A stretch of DNA of 64,000 nucleotides. Source: Streptomyces sp. NBC_00483 (lineage in GTDB: Bacteria; Actinomycetota; Actinomycetes; Streptomycetales; Streptomycetaceae). Location: positions 2,914,001-2,978,000 of the forward strand of contig NZ_CP107880.1 in assembly GCF_036013745.1 (NCBI RefSeq), given 5' to 3'. Within the stretch, counting starts at the first letter, position 1; every line of letters starts with the position of its first letter. Under the pieces are notes generated by a model. The model did not search any database, was not told where the DNA came from, and saw nothing but the letters and a program-made list of their open reading frames with translations. The position numbers and the translations under genes were made by a program. This document shows, piece by piece, positions 38,593 to 47,180 of this stretch.

Positions 38593-39876
38593 TTGAGCAC
38601 GGATGAGGGGCGGCTCGATCGGCCGAAGGCCGCGGAACCGGGGCCTGGGCCGGGGGTCGGGCCGGTGCAGCAGCGTACGCAGCGGGTGCTCGTCGCCTCG
38701 CAGATACTGGGCGGGCTCGGGACCGCCACCGGGATCGCGCTGGCCGCCGTGCTCGCCAAGAAGGTCAGCGGGGACGAGGCGCTCTCCGGCCTCGCGTCCA
38801 CGGCGAGCGTCGCGGGGACCGCGGTCCTGTCGGTGCCATTGGCGGCGCTGATGAACGCGCGCGGACGGCGGGCCGGTCTCGTACTGGCCTATCTGATCGG
38901 CACGCTGGGGGCCGTGGTCACCGTCGTCGCCGCGGCGATCGGGAGCTTTCCGCTGCTGCTCATCGGCCTGATGGGATTCGGCGCGGCCTCGTCCGCCAAC
39001 CTCCAGGCCCGGTATGCGGCGGCCGACCTGGCCGAGCCCGACCGGCGGGCCCGCGCCATCTCGACCGTCGTCTGGGCCACCACCATCGGCGCCGTCCTCG
39101 GCCCGAACATAGCGGCGCCCGCGGGCCGCAGCGTCTCCGGACTCGGCATACCGGCGGAGGCCGGGCCGTTCGTCTGGGCGGCCGGGGTGTTCCTGATATC
39201 GGCGGCCGTGGTGCACGTACTGCTGCGCCCCGACCCGCTGTTGACCGCGCGATCCCTGGCTCCCGCCGAGGATCAGTCGCCTGCCGCGCGCTCCATACGG
39301 GCGGGGTTCGCGGCCGTGTCCGCGTCCCCGCGCGCCCGGCTCGCGCTGGTGACCGTGGCGGTGTCGCACACGGCGATGGTGTCCGTCATGTCGATGACCC
39401 CGGTGGACCTCGAACACCACGGCGCGGGCATCGAGTTGATCGGGCTCGTCATCAGTGGGCACATCGCAGGCATGTACGCGTTCTCGCCGGTGATGGGCCG
39501 TCTCGCCGACAAGTTCGGGCGTCTCACGGTGATCGGGCTCGCGGTGGGCCTGCTCGCGTGCGCGGCGCTGCTCGCCGGGACCGCGGGCGGGCACCACGGG
39601 CAGAGCGCGGCGGCCCTGTTCCTGCTGGGGCTCGGCTGGTCGGCCGGGCTCGTCGCGGGCTCCGCGCTGCTCACCGACTCCGTGCCGCAGGCCGCGCGGG
39701 CCGCCGCGCAGGGGCTCTCCGATCTGACGATGAGCCTGTCGGCGGGCATCGGCGGCGCGGCGGCGGGCCTCGTGATGGCGACGGCGAGCTACGCGTGGCT
39801 GAACCTGGCCGCGGCGTGCCTGCTGCTCCCGCTCGGGGCGTTGGCCCTGTTCACGCGGCGGGCCCGACACCCGTAG
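38593..39876 (+). CDS. MFS transporter
   Basis: 427-residue major-facilitator protein with about 12 transmembrane segments. The loop-2/3 motif is LMNARGRRAGLVLAY in the first half and VMGRLADKFGRLTVIGL in the second. Resembles drug-efflux members; substrate not predictable. The start is TTG 38593 (MSTDEGR...) behind a G-rich tract. The stop lies inside a 19-bp tandem duplication, and the gene converges on the cupin gene. Confidence 0.85.
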   Translation: MSTDEGRLDRPKAAEPGPGPGVGPVQQRTQRVLVASQILGGLGTATGIALAAVLAKKVSGDEALSGLASTASVAGTAVLSVPLAALMNARGRRAGLVLAYLIGTLGAVVTVVAAAIGSFPLLLIGLMGFGAASSANLQARYAAADLAEPDRRARAISTVVWATTIGAVLGPNIAAPAGRSVSGLGIPAEAGPFVWAAGVFLISAAVVHVLLRPDPLLTARSLAPAEDQSPAARSIRAGFAAVSASPRARLALVTVAVSHTAMVSVMSMTPVDLEHHGAGIELIGLVISGHIAGMYAFSPVMGRLADKFGRLTVIGLAVGLLACAALLAGTAGGHHGQSAAALFLLGLGWSAGLVAGSALLTDSVPQAARAAAQGLSDLTMSLSAGIGGAAAGLVMATASYAWLNLAAACLLLPLGALALFTRRARHP

Positions 39877-39900
39877 CGGGACCCAACACCCGTAGCGGGA
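39867..39900. repeat. 15-bp direct repeat (19-bp period) at the MFS stop
   Basis: ACACCCGTAGCGGGA occurs at 39867-39881 (including the TAG stop) and again at 39886-39900. Confidence 0.75.
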
Positions 39901-39919
39901 GGGGACGTTCGTACGCGGG

Positions 39920-40294
39920 TCAGCTCAGGGTGATGTGGTACGCCTTGCGCAGCGTCTCGTGCACGGTCCACGTCGTCCGGTCGCCCTCGCGCAGCACGGC
40001 GGCCGTGCCGGGGCCGAGCTCCAGGCTCTCGCCGCCCTCGACCGCGACGGTGGCGCGGCCGCTGACGACCACGAACAGCTCGTTCGCCTCGGTGTCGGTG
40101 ACCACGCCGGGCGTGATCTGCCAGATGCCGCGCAGCTGCTTGCCGTCGGCCGACTCCCACAGCACCTTTCCGGTCACCTCGGGGGCGCCGGAGGCGATCT
40201 GGGCGGGGTCGAGAGGCTCGGGTTCGAGGTCCACGTCCGGGACGTGGACGGCGAAGGAGCCGAGGGCGGTTGCGGGTCGATCGTTCGTGGTCAT
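39920..40294 (-). CDS. Cupin-domain protein (DUF861-like)
   Basis: 124-residue single cupin barrel with GVVTDTEANELFVVVSGRATVAVEGGESLELGPGTA as the two cupin motifs. It resembles the DUF861/(S)-ureidoglycine aminohydrolase branch. The usual metal-binding His are partly replaced by Glu/Asn, so catalysis is uncertain. The start is ATG 40294. Alone between convergent MFS and divergent fdhA. Confidence 0.82.
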   Translation of the reverse strand: MTTNDRPATALGSFAVHVPDVDLEPEPLDPAQIASGAPEVTGKVLWESADGKQLRGIWQITPGVVTDTEANELFVVVSGRATVAVEGGESLELGPGTAAVLREGDRTTWTVHETLRKAYHITLS

Positions 40295-40500
40295 GGCCAG
40301 TCACCGTAGATGACCTGCGCCCCTCCTCTCACTGGACGGCCTGTGCCGTACGGGCCCCGCCGACTGGACGGCTCGTCGAGGCTTCAACAACCCGTCCCGG
40401 AGGGCTCCTCAGAACGCCGTTTCGGTAGCAGACTCCGCCATGCGCACAGCCGGAGCATCCCGCAGAGCGAGTCACGGAGCCGAAGGGACGGCGATCAGGC

Positions 40501-41727
40501 ATGAGCGGAAACAGGGCAGTCGCATATCTCAAGCCGGGAGCGGTGGAGGTCAGGACCATCGAGCACCCGACGCTCGAGCTGAAGGACGGGCCGGGGGTGG
40601 CGTCGGCGAACGTGGGCCGGACCTGTCGGCACGGCGTGATCCTCAAGGTGCTCGCCACCAACATCTGCGGCAGCGACCAGCACATGGTGCGCGGCCGCAC
40701 CACGGCGCCCGAGGGCCTCGTCCTGGGGCACGAGATCACCGGCGAGATCGTGGAGAAGGGGCCGGACGTCGAGTTCCTGGACGTCGGGGACATCGTCTCC
40801 GTGCCGTTCAACATCGCCTGCGGGCGGTGCCGCAACTGCAAGGAGCGCAAGACCGGCATCTGCCTGAACGTCAACCCGGCACGGCCCGGGGCGGCTTACG
40901 GCTATGTCGACATGGGCGGCTGGGTCGGCGGTCAGGCCGAGTACGCCATGATCCCCTACGCGGACTTCAACGCGCTGCGCTTCCCCGACGCCGACCAGGC
41001 GCGCGAGAAGCTCCTCGACCTGACCATGCTCTCCGACATCTTCCCGACCGGATTCCACGGCGCGGTGACGGCGGGCACGAAGGTCGGTTCGACCGTGTAC
41101 GTGGCCGGGGCCGGGCCCGTCGGGCTCGCGGCGGCGGCATCGGCGCAGCTCCTTGGCGCAGCCGTCGTGATCGTCGGGGACATGAACGCCGAACGGCTCG
41201 CGCAGGCACGGAGTTTCGGCTGCGAGACGGTCGACCTCACGCGCGGCACGGTGGAGGAGCAGGTCGCCGAGATCCTCGGCGTCCCCGAGGTGGACGCGGC
41301 CGTGGACGCGGTCGGCTTCGAGGCCCGCGCACACGGTCCGGACGCGCCCGAGGCGCCGGCCACGGTCCTCAACTCCCTGATGGGGCTCACGGCGGCCGGC
41401 GGCGCGCTCGGCATCCCGGGCCTGTACGTCACCGACGATCCGGGCGGCGTCGACCAGGACGCGCGCACCGGAACGCTGAAGGTGCGGCTCGGCCTCGGCT
41501 GGGCGAAGAGCCACCAGCTCACGACGGGGCAGTGCCCGGTGATGCAGTACAACCGGGGCCTGATGATGGCGATCCTGCACGAGCGCGTGCACATCGCGAA
41601 GGCCGTCAACGCGACCGTCATCGGCATCGAGGACGCGCCGCGCGGCTACGCGGAGTTCGACCAGGGCGCGAGCCGTAAGTACGTCCTCGATCCGCACGGT
41701 GTGTTGAGCGGCGCCCGACCGGTCTGA
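40501..41727 (+). CDS. fdhA: Glutathione-independent formaldehyde dehydrogenase
   Basis: 408-residue zinc-dependent alcohol dehydrogenase family enzyme. Catalytic zinc site ICGSDQHMVRG and GHEITGEIV; structural zinc cysteines in CGRCRNCKERKTGIC; NAD-binding VAGAGPVGLAAA. The family member from Pseudomonas putida oxidises formaldehyde to formate with tightly bound NAD. The start is ATG 40501 with GAAGGGA about 12 nt upstream. A hairpin at 41766-41801 terminates it. Confidence 0.92.
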   Translation: MSGNRAVAYLKPGAVEVRTIEHPTLELKDGPGVASANVGRTCRHGVILKVLATNICGSDQHMVRGRTTAPEGLVLGHEITGEIVEKGPDVEFLDVGDIVSVPFNIACGRCRNCKERKTGICLNVNPARPGAAYGYVDMGGWVGGQAEYAMIPYADFNALRFPDADQAREKLLDLTMLSDIFPTGFHGAVTAGTKVGSTVYVAGAGPVGLAAAASAQLLGAAVVIVGDMNAERLAQARSFGCETVDLTRGTVEEQVAEILGVPEVDAAVDAVGFEARAHGPDAPEAPATVLNSLMGLTAAGGALGIPGLYVTDDPGGVDQDARTGTLKVRLGLGWAKSHQLTTGQCPVMQYNRGLMMAILHERVHIAKAVNATVIGIEDAPRGYAEFDQGASRKYVLDPHGVLSGARPV

Positions 41728-41766
41728 GGCCGGGTCTGAGGTCGGTCCGAGGTCGGTCGGCCGAGG
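41721..41766. repeat. 11-12 bp imperfect tandem repeat (four units) at the fdhA stop
   Basis: Units of the type GGTCTGAGGTC at 41721, 41733, 41744 and 41755. The first contains the fdhA TGA. Confidence 0.6.
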
Positions 41767-41801
41767 AATGTGGGCTCCACGCGCGCGTGGGGCCCACATT
41801 C
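41766..41801. terminator. Terminator after fdhA
   Basis: 17-bp stem GAATGTGGGCTCCACGC / GCGTGGGGCCCACATTC (one G-T pair) with a 2-nt loop. Long and almost fully palindromic. Confidence 0.8.
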
Positions 41802-41901
41802 CGGTTCATGGAGCGTTTGGGGGCAACACGCGTCCGCCAGGGATGTCAGTGGAGCGGGGGAAGATGTCAGAGGTGGCAGTCAACTGACCGGAGGCGGAGG
41901 C

Positions 41902-42807
41902 ATGTTGATCGTTTCGGAGGAGGTGCGGGACGCGGTCGGGGCGGGGCGCCCGGTGGTGGCTCTCGAGTCGACGATCATCGCGCACGGGCTGCCGAGGCCG
42001 CGCAATCTGCGGGTCGCGCACGAACTGGAGAAGGTCGTACGCGACGAGGGTGCCGTGCCCGCGACGATCGCGGTGCTCGACGGGCGGCCGCATGTCGGCC
42101 TGGACAAGCAGCAGTTGGAGCGGGTGGCGAACGACGACGCGATCCGCAAGCTCAGCCACCGCGATCTCCCACCGGCGGTGGCGACGGGCGCGAGCGGCGC
42201 GACGACCGTCTCGGCGACGGCGCTGCTCGCGTCGCAGGCCGGGGTGCGGGTGTTCGCCACGGGTGGGCTCGGCGGGGTGCACCGGGGGTGGACGCAGACG
42301 CAGGACGAGTCGGCGGACCTGGGTCTGCTCGCGCGGACCCGGATCACCGTGGTGTGCGCCGGTGTGAAGTCGATCCTGGACGTGCCCGCGACGCTGCAGC
42401 GCCTGGAGACCCTGGGGGTGTCCGTGGCGGGCTATCGGACCGAGCGCTTCCCCGGCTTCTATCTCGCCGACTCGGGCGAGCCGGTGGACTGGACACTGCG
42501 CTCTCCGGGTGAGGTGGCGGCTGTGATGCGCGCCCAGGACGACCTGGCCGCGGGCGATTCGGCGTTGATCCTCGCCAATCCCGTACCGGAAGCGGAGCAG
42601 TTGGATCCGGCGTTGCACGCGCGCGTGCTGGAGAGCGGGCTGCGGGAGTGCGAGCGGCAGGGCGTCGGCGGGCAGGCCGTGACGCCCTTCTTGCTCGACT
42701 ACTTGGCGCGGCGGACGAAGGGCGCGTCCTTGGAGGCCAACCTGGCGGCCGTACGCGGGAACGTGCGGCTCGCCGCGCGCGTCGCGGTGGCCTGGGCCGC
42801 GGTGTGA
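41902..42807 (+). CDS. psuG: Pseudouridine-5'-phosphate glycosidase
   Basis: Splits pseudouridine 5'-phosphate into uracil and ribose 5-phosphate. 301 residues with family blocks VALESTIIAHGLPRPRN, TVSATALLASQAGVRVFATGGLGGVHRG (metal/phosphate site) and GYRTERFPGFYLADSG. The start is ATG 41902; the GGAGG at 41890-41894 gives a 7-nt spacing. The stop overlaps the next gene (GTGA), a PfkB-type kinase that probably supplies pseudouridine 5'-phosphate, so the pair forms a pseudouridine-breakdown operon. Confidence 0.95.
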   Translation: MLIVSEEVRDAVGAGRPVVALESTIIAHGLPRPRNLRVAHELEKVVRDEGAVPATIAVLDGRPHVGLDKQQLERVANDDAIRKLSHRDLPPAVATGASGATTVSATALLASQAGVRVFATGGLGGVHRGWTQTQDESADLGLLARTRITVVCAGVKSILDVPATLQRLETLGVSVAGYRTERFPGFYLADSGEPVDWTLRSPGEVAAVMRAQDDLAAGDSALILANPVPEAEQLDPALHARVLESGLRECERQGVGGQAVTPFLLDYLARRTKGASLEANLAAVRGNVRLAARVAVAWAAV

Positions 42808-43733
42808 CGGGGGCCGGCGGCGGGGCGTTGCTGGTGGTCGGCGACGTCGTGACGGATGTCGTCGCGCGGCATCGTGGGCCGCTTGCGACGGGCACGGACA
42901 CGGCGGCCTCGATCCGTACGGTGCCGGGTGGCGCCGGGGCCAACGTGGCGTGCTGGGCGGCGTACCAGGGCTGCCGGGACGTGGTGCTGCTCGGGCGGGT
43001 CGGCGTGGACTCCGCGCGGTGGCACGAGGAGGAGCTCGTACGGTGCGGGGTGCGGCCGCGGCTCGTGGTGGACGCGGAGGCGCCGACCGGGGCGGTGATC
43101 TGCCTCGTGGATGCCGGTGCCGGGGGTGAGCGGACGTTCTTGGCGGACGGTGGGGCTTCGGTGCGGGTGGGGCCCGAGGACTGGTCGCCGGAGTTGCTCG
43201 ACGGGGTCGGGCTGCTCCATCTGTCCGGGTACCTGTGCTTCTCCGCCACCGGGCGGGAGTTGGTGTCCGCAGCCGTGGCCGATGCACGCGCGCGTGGTGT
43301 GCCGGTGAGTCTGGATCCGGCGTCGACCGGGTTCCTGCGGGAGCTCGGGGTCGAGCGGTTCCTTGCGCTGGTGGACGGGGTGGATGTGCTGGTGCCGAGC
43401 CGGGACGAGGCGGTGTTGCTGAGCGGGGAGCCGGGGGCGGAGGGGGCGGCGGCGAAGTTGAGCGGGCGGTTTCCCGTGGTGGTGGTGAAGGCGGGGGCGG
43501 CGGGGGCGTGTGTGGCGCGGGGCGGGGTGGTCCGCGAGCGGGTGGGCGCCGCGGCGGGGGTGGTGGTGCGCGATTCCACGGGGGCGGGCGACGCCTTCAC
43601 CGGAACGGTCCTCGCTGCGCGGCTCCGGGGTGCGGGGTGGCGGGAGTCCGTGACTGAGGGGTGCCGGGCGGGGGCGGTGGCGGTGGGAGTGGTGGGCGGG
43701 AGGCCACCTGGGTGGTCGACCGGGCCCGCGTGA
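42804..43733 (+). CDS. PfkB-family kinase, probable pseudouridine kinase
   Basis: 309-residue ribokinase-family protein: LLVVGDVVTDVV, PGGAGANVACWAAYQG (nucleoside/sugar site) and DSTGAGDAFTGTV (catalytic Asp, anion hole) near residue 258. The GTG start overlaps the psuG stop. By context and family it should phosphorylate pseudouridine; this is inferred from linkage to psuG. The last third is extremely GC-rich with Gly/Ala runs. Confidence 0.85.
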   Translation: MTGAGGGALLVVGDVVTDVVARHRGPLATGTDTAASIRTVPGGAGANVACWAAYQGCRDVVLLGRVGVDSARWHEEELVRCGVRPRLVVDAEAPTGAVICLVDAGAGGERTFLADGGASVRVGPEDWSPELLDGVGLLHLSGYLCFSATGRELVSAAVADARARGVPVSLDPASTGFLRELGVERFLALVDGVDVLVPSRDEAVLLSGEPGAEGAAAKLSGRFPVVVVKAGAAGACVARGGVVRERVGAAAGVVVRDSTGAGDAFTGTVLAARLRGAGWRESVTEGCRAGAVAVGVVGGRPPGWSTGPA

Positions 43734-44344
43734 CTGCTGCGTGGCACCGGGGTCGTTGAGCTGTATCGGGGCGGACGCCCACGGTGGCCGACGCGCGGCA
43801 CCGGAGTTCGACGCTTTGCCGAGGTGGGCGCCTGTCGTTCTGGTTGCGCGGCACCGAGGTCCGCCGCTTTGCCGGGGTCGGCGCCTGTCGTTCTGGTTGC
43901 GCGGCACCGAGGTCCGCCGCTTTGCCGGGGTCGGCGCCTGTCGTGAGGGATGCGCGGCACCGGGGCGCCGCCTTGCCCACCCTGCCGCCCAAGGCGGCAG
44001 ATTGCCCAAGGCCGCGCCGGCACCCCGTCGGGCCGACGCCCCCGGAGGGGGCGGGCGGGTGGGAGATGGGCCGGAGCCGGGCGATTGCCTGCGGGCGGGC
44101 GGGACAACTCAAGCCCCGCTCTGGGACGAGACTCGCGGGGCCGGGGCAGAGCCCCGAGGCCGTAACGCCGATTCGGCACCATCAGCCCCGCCGGCGATTG
44201 AGGCGCAGGGGCCGGGGCGGAGCCCCGTGGCGTAGGGCGGTCGGGCGCAACAGGCGGAGCCCCTGGGCGTAAGGCGATCCGCCGCAACAGGCAAGGAGCC
44301 GTATCGCGGCGGATCGGTCCAGGCCCCGCCGGAGGCGAGCGCGC
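43734..44344. other. Repeat-rich non-coding island
   Basis: 611 nt with no credible gene. It holds a 53-bp minisatellite (43739-43980). Further on are palindromic segments such as GGGGCCGGGGCAGAGCCCC (near 44138) and GGGGCCGGGGCGGAGCCCC (near 44208), the latter preceded by CGGCGATTGAGGCGC. These look like dispersed Streptomyces intergenic repeats. Confidence 0.75.
43739..43980. repeat. 53-bp tandem repeat, about four copies
   Basis: Unit starting GCGCGGCACCG and ending TTCTGGTT. Copies start at 43793, 43846, 43899 and 43952 (period 53), with a poor copy from 43739. Copies 2 and 3 are identical over their first 46 bases. The period is not a multiple of three, so it is not coding. Confidence 0.9.
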
Positions 44345-45142
44345 CTACCTTTTGCCCCACGCCGAGATCAGCGGAGCCGTCGCCAGGTCCATCGTGCCCT
44401 CGGCCACGTTCGCCAGATGCTGGTCGATCTCGGCGTCCGTTGCCAGGCCCGCCGTCACGAGCTGCTCGCGGATCTGCCCGACCGTCGCCGTCTCCAGCGC
44501 CGTACAGGCCGGCGACGCCAGCGGAAAGTACGCGTCCGCCTCGACCTGCCGCAGGCCCGCCGCACGCAGCAGCCCCGGCAACTTGCGGCCGTACGACAGG
44601 TCGGCGCCACGCTCAGCAAGCAGGGAACGGAAGCCGTGCCGCAGGCGGTTGGCCAGCTCCTGCGCGGGCCCCGCCTCGTCCGGGCAGAGCAGGGGCTGAA
44701 GCGCCGGGTCGGCATCCTCGATGAGCAGCCGCCCGCCGGGGCGAAGCGCACGGATCATCGACGCCAACGCCCGCTCCCGGTCCGGGACATGGACCAGGAC
44801 GAGCCGCGCGTGCACCAGGTCGAAACTCTCCGCGGGCGGCTCGTCGACACCGATGTCGTGGCGCCGCACCTCGACGGGCGTCCGCGGCGTGGCGGTCTGC
44901 CAGGACGTGTCGATGTCGGTGGCGAGGACCCGCCCGGTCGGCCCGACCTTCCGCGCGAGCCACGAGACCACCGACGTACCACCTGCCCCGACCTCCCAAC
45001 AGCGCCAGCCGGAACCGATACCGAGACGCTCGATGTGCCGGAACGTCGTGGGGTCGAAGAGGACCGAGAAGGCGTCGAAGCGCCGCCCCGCCTCCGGCTG
45101 CTGGTTGTCGAGGAGGTACGCGTGCTCGCCTGATCGCATCAT
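44345..45142 (-). CDS. SAM-dependent class I methyltransferase
   Basis: 265-residue protein with a Rossmann-type methyltransferase core. Motif I CWEVGAGGTSVVSWLA, motif II VLATDID, the acidic FDLVHARLVLVHVPD, and RALRPGGRLLIEDADP as the post-motif. Substrate unknown. Start assigned to ATG 45142 (MMRSGEHAYLLDN); in-frame starts upstream reach 45226 but lack a ribosome binding site. Divergent from corA. Confidence 0.82.
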   Translation of the reverse strand: MMRSGEHAYLLDNQQPEAGRRFDAFSVLFDPTTFRHIERLGIGSGWRCWEVGAGGTSVVSWLARKVGPTGRVLATDIDTSWQTATPRTPVEVRRHDIGVDEPPAESFDLVHARLVLVHVPDRERALASMIRALRPGGRLLIEDADPALQPLLCPDEAGPAQELANRLRHGFRSLLAERGADLSYGRKLPGLLRAAGLRQVEADAYFPLASPACTALETATVGQIREQLVTAGLATDAEIDQHLANVAEGTMDLATAPLISAWGKR

Positions 45143-45315
45143 GAACCGATCATCCCAGCCCAATCGTTGGATACGGGACATTGCGCAGCGGAGCGGAGCC
45201 TTCCGTTCCCACAGGGGTGGACGCACTGTCGGTGACCGCTGGCAGACTGGCCCACCAAGTCATCTTCGCGACGGAATCGCGATGGAAAGCGGATGGGAAA
45301 CGGGAGGGGCCGAGC

Positions 45316-46443
45316 ATGTCGATGGCGGGCAATCTGCGGAAGGTCGGCGGTCTGCGCAGGGTGGGCAGCCTGCGCAAGGTCGCGCGGCTCGCGAGGCGGA
45401 CGCCCAAGGTCGACCTGAGCCACCCGGCGCGCTCCCCGCTGGGCTCCGCGGTGGTCAACTGCGTGACCTATCGGGACGGCGTGCGCGAGTCGGGCGGCAG
45501 CGATCTCGTCGAGTCGGTGCGCGCGGTGCGCAAGGCGGCGGACGGATTCGTCTGGCTGGGGCTGCACGAGCCGTCGGAGCTGGAGTTCGCGGACATCGCC
45601 GAGATGTTCGACCTGCACCCCTTGGCCGTGGAGGACGCGGTGCACGCGCACCAGCGCCCCAAGGTGGAGCGGTACGGGCAGACGCTCTTCGCGGTCCTGA
45701 AGACGGTCTGCTACGTCGACCACGCGGAGCTCACCGCGACCAGCGAGGTCGTGGACACCGGCGAGATCATGGTGTTCCTCGGCCAGGACTTCGTCATCAC
45801 GGTGCGGCACGGCCGGCACGGCTCCCTCGGCCCCGTGCGCGAGCGCATCGAGGCGGACACGGAGCAGCTGGCCAAGGGCCCGGCGGCGGTGCTGCACGCG
45901 ATCGCGGACAACGTCGTCGACGACTACCTGACGGTGATCGACGAGGTCCAGGCGGACATCGACGAGGTCGAGGCGGACGTCTTCGCGCCGAACGGCGCGA
46001 AGGCCGACCCCGGCAGGATCTATCAACTCAAGCGCGAGCTGCTCGAGTTGAAGCGGGCCGTGGTGCCGCTGACCCGGCCGATACAGGAACTCTCGGGGCG
46101 CCCCTTCCCCGCCGTGCCGCCGGAGATACAGGCGTACTTCCGCGACGTGTCGGACCACTTGCTGCGGGCGGCGGAACAGATAGCGTCCTTCGACGAACTG
46201 CTCAACTCGATCCTCCAGGCGCATCTGGCGCAGGTGACGGTCGCGCAGAACGAGGACATGCGCAAGATCACGGCGTGGGCCGCCATCGTGGCCGTGCCGA
46301 CGATGGGCTGCGGCGTCTACGGCATGAACTTCGAGAACATGCCGGAGCTGCACTGGCGGTTCGGCTATCCGCTGATGATGTCCGTCATCGCCGTGATCTG
46401 TTTCGTCGTCTACCGGGGATTCAAGCGCAACGGCTGGCTGTGA
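45316..46443 (+). CDS. corA: CorA-family magnesium/cobalt transporter
   Basis: 375-residue CorA channel: acidic cytoplasmic N-domain (LVESVRAVRKAADGFVWLGL, LAVEDAVHAHQRPKVERYG), long helix, and two C-terminal membrane helices. The signature YGMNFENMPEL lies between them. The first 30 residues are an unusual basic repeat (LRKVGGLRRVGSLRKVARLARR). The start is ATG 45316 with GGGAGGGG upstream. Confidence 0.93.
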   Translation: MSMAGNLRKVGGLRRVGSLRKVARLARRTPKVDLSHPARSPLGSAVVNCVTYRDGVRESGGSDLVESVRAVRKAADGFVWLGLHEPSELEFADIAEMFDLHPLAVEDAVHAHQRPKVERYGQTLFAVLKTVCYVDHAELTATSEVVDTGEIMVFLGQDFVITVRHGRHGSLGPVRERIEADTEQLAKGPAAVLHAIADNVVDDYLTVIDEVQADIDEVEADVFAPNGAKADPGRIYQLKRELLELKRAVVPLTRPIQELSGRPFPAVPPEIQAYFRDVSDHLLRAAEQIASFDELLNSILQAHLAQVTVAQNEDMRKITAWAAIVAVPTMGCGVYGMNFENMPELHWRFGYPLMMSVIAVICFVVYRGFKRNGWL

Positions 46444-46503
46444 GCCGAAGAACCGCACGCGCACAGGGCCGCACGGGCCCCACGGCCGCACCGCGCGGGA
46501 CAG

Positions 46504-47145
46504 TCACCCGCTCCACGCCGGGTGGCGCGGGTCGTCCGCGCGGATGACGACGTCGGCGCTCGCCGCGGGGTCCGTCTCGGAGTCGTAGCGCTCGAAGGCC
46601 GGGAGCGTCCACTGCTCGGACTCGGCGGTACGTCGTCGCAGCGCGCCCTGCGACAGGCTCACGTGAACGGTCAGGTCGAAGGGGAACCAGTGGTGCAGGA
46701 GGAGGGGGCCGTGCATCAACAGCACTCCGCCGGGCGGGAGTTGGACGTATCCGCTGCGGGTCGCGCGGTCCGCGACCGGGTCCCACAGGTCGGGCAGGAC
46801 GCGGCCCGTGCCGTCCGGTTGGAGCGGTCCGAACACCTCGCGCCACAGGGCGCCCGTGTCGAACCAGCCGCTGTAGTACGCCTCGACGTCCTGGTGCCCG
46901 TACTCGAACCGGAGCGAGGCCGGGCGCAGAAAGCCTTCCGTGCCGACCGTGAGCGAAGACCGGCCGCGGACGCGCAGGGCCTCGGAGACGAGCGCCGCGA
47001 GTTCATCCGGGCGGGCGGCCTGTGCTCCGTCGAGGGCGACCTTCACCCACGGGCCGCCGTCGGCCGGCTTCAGGTCGAGCAGCCGCTCGGCGAGGGTGTC
47101 GCCGAGCCGTTCCCAGGTGATCGCTTCAAGTCGCACGCACTCCAT
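46504..47145 (-). CDS. Uridine-kinase-like protein without a P-loop
   Basis: 213 residues. The layout resembles uridine kinase/NRK proteins: N-terminal VKVALDGAQAARPDELAALV where a Walker A should be, then an EYGHQDVEAYYSGWFDTGAL region and VLLMHGPLLLHHWFPFDLTVHV (lid/LHxxF region). The Gly-Lys-Ser/Thr of the P-loop is replaced by AQAARPD, so kinase activity is doubtful. ATG 47145 is 35 nt from the divergent DUF2293 gene. Confidence 0.65.
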   Translation of the reverse strand: MECVRLEAITWERLGDTLAERLLDLKPADGGPWVKVALDGAQAARPDELAALVSEALRVRGRSSLTVGTEGFLRPASLRFEYGHQDVEAYYSGWFDTGALWREVFGPLQPDGTGRVLPDLWDPVADRATRSGYVQLPPGGVLLMHGPLLLHHWFPFDLTVHVSLSQGALRRRTAESEQWTLPAFERYDSETDPAASADVVIRADDPRHPAWSG

Positions 47146-47180
47146 GATGCAGGGCACGCCCGGGCGGGCATCACGCCCGT

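Noticed and set aside
38826..38850. TGTCGGTG inside the MFS gene
   Set aside because: Lies within coding sequence and has no -10 hexamer at the right distance.
41843..41865. ATGTCAGTG-N8-GAAGAT upstream of psuG as a damage promoter
   Set aside because: The nonamer is good but the -10 GAAGAT does not start TA; kept only as a weak candidate.
43739..43980. The 53-bp repeats as a CRISPR array
   Set aside because: The units are directly adjacent with no unique spacers, and no cas genes are nearby.
45226..45248. CTGTCGGTG-N8-CAGACT upstream of corA as another damage promoter
   Set aside because: The -35 block fits but the -10 lacks the leading T of TANNNT; one or a few such partial matches are expected by chance in 64 kb.
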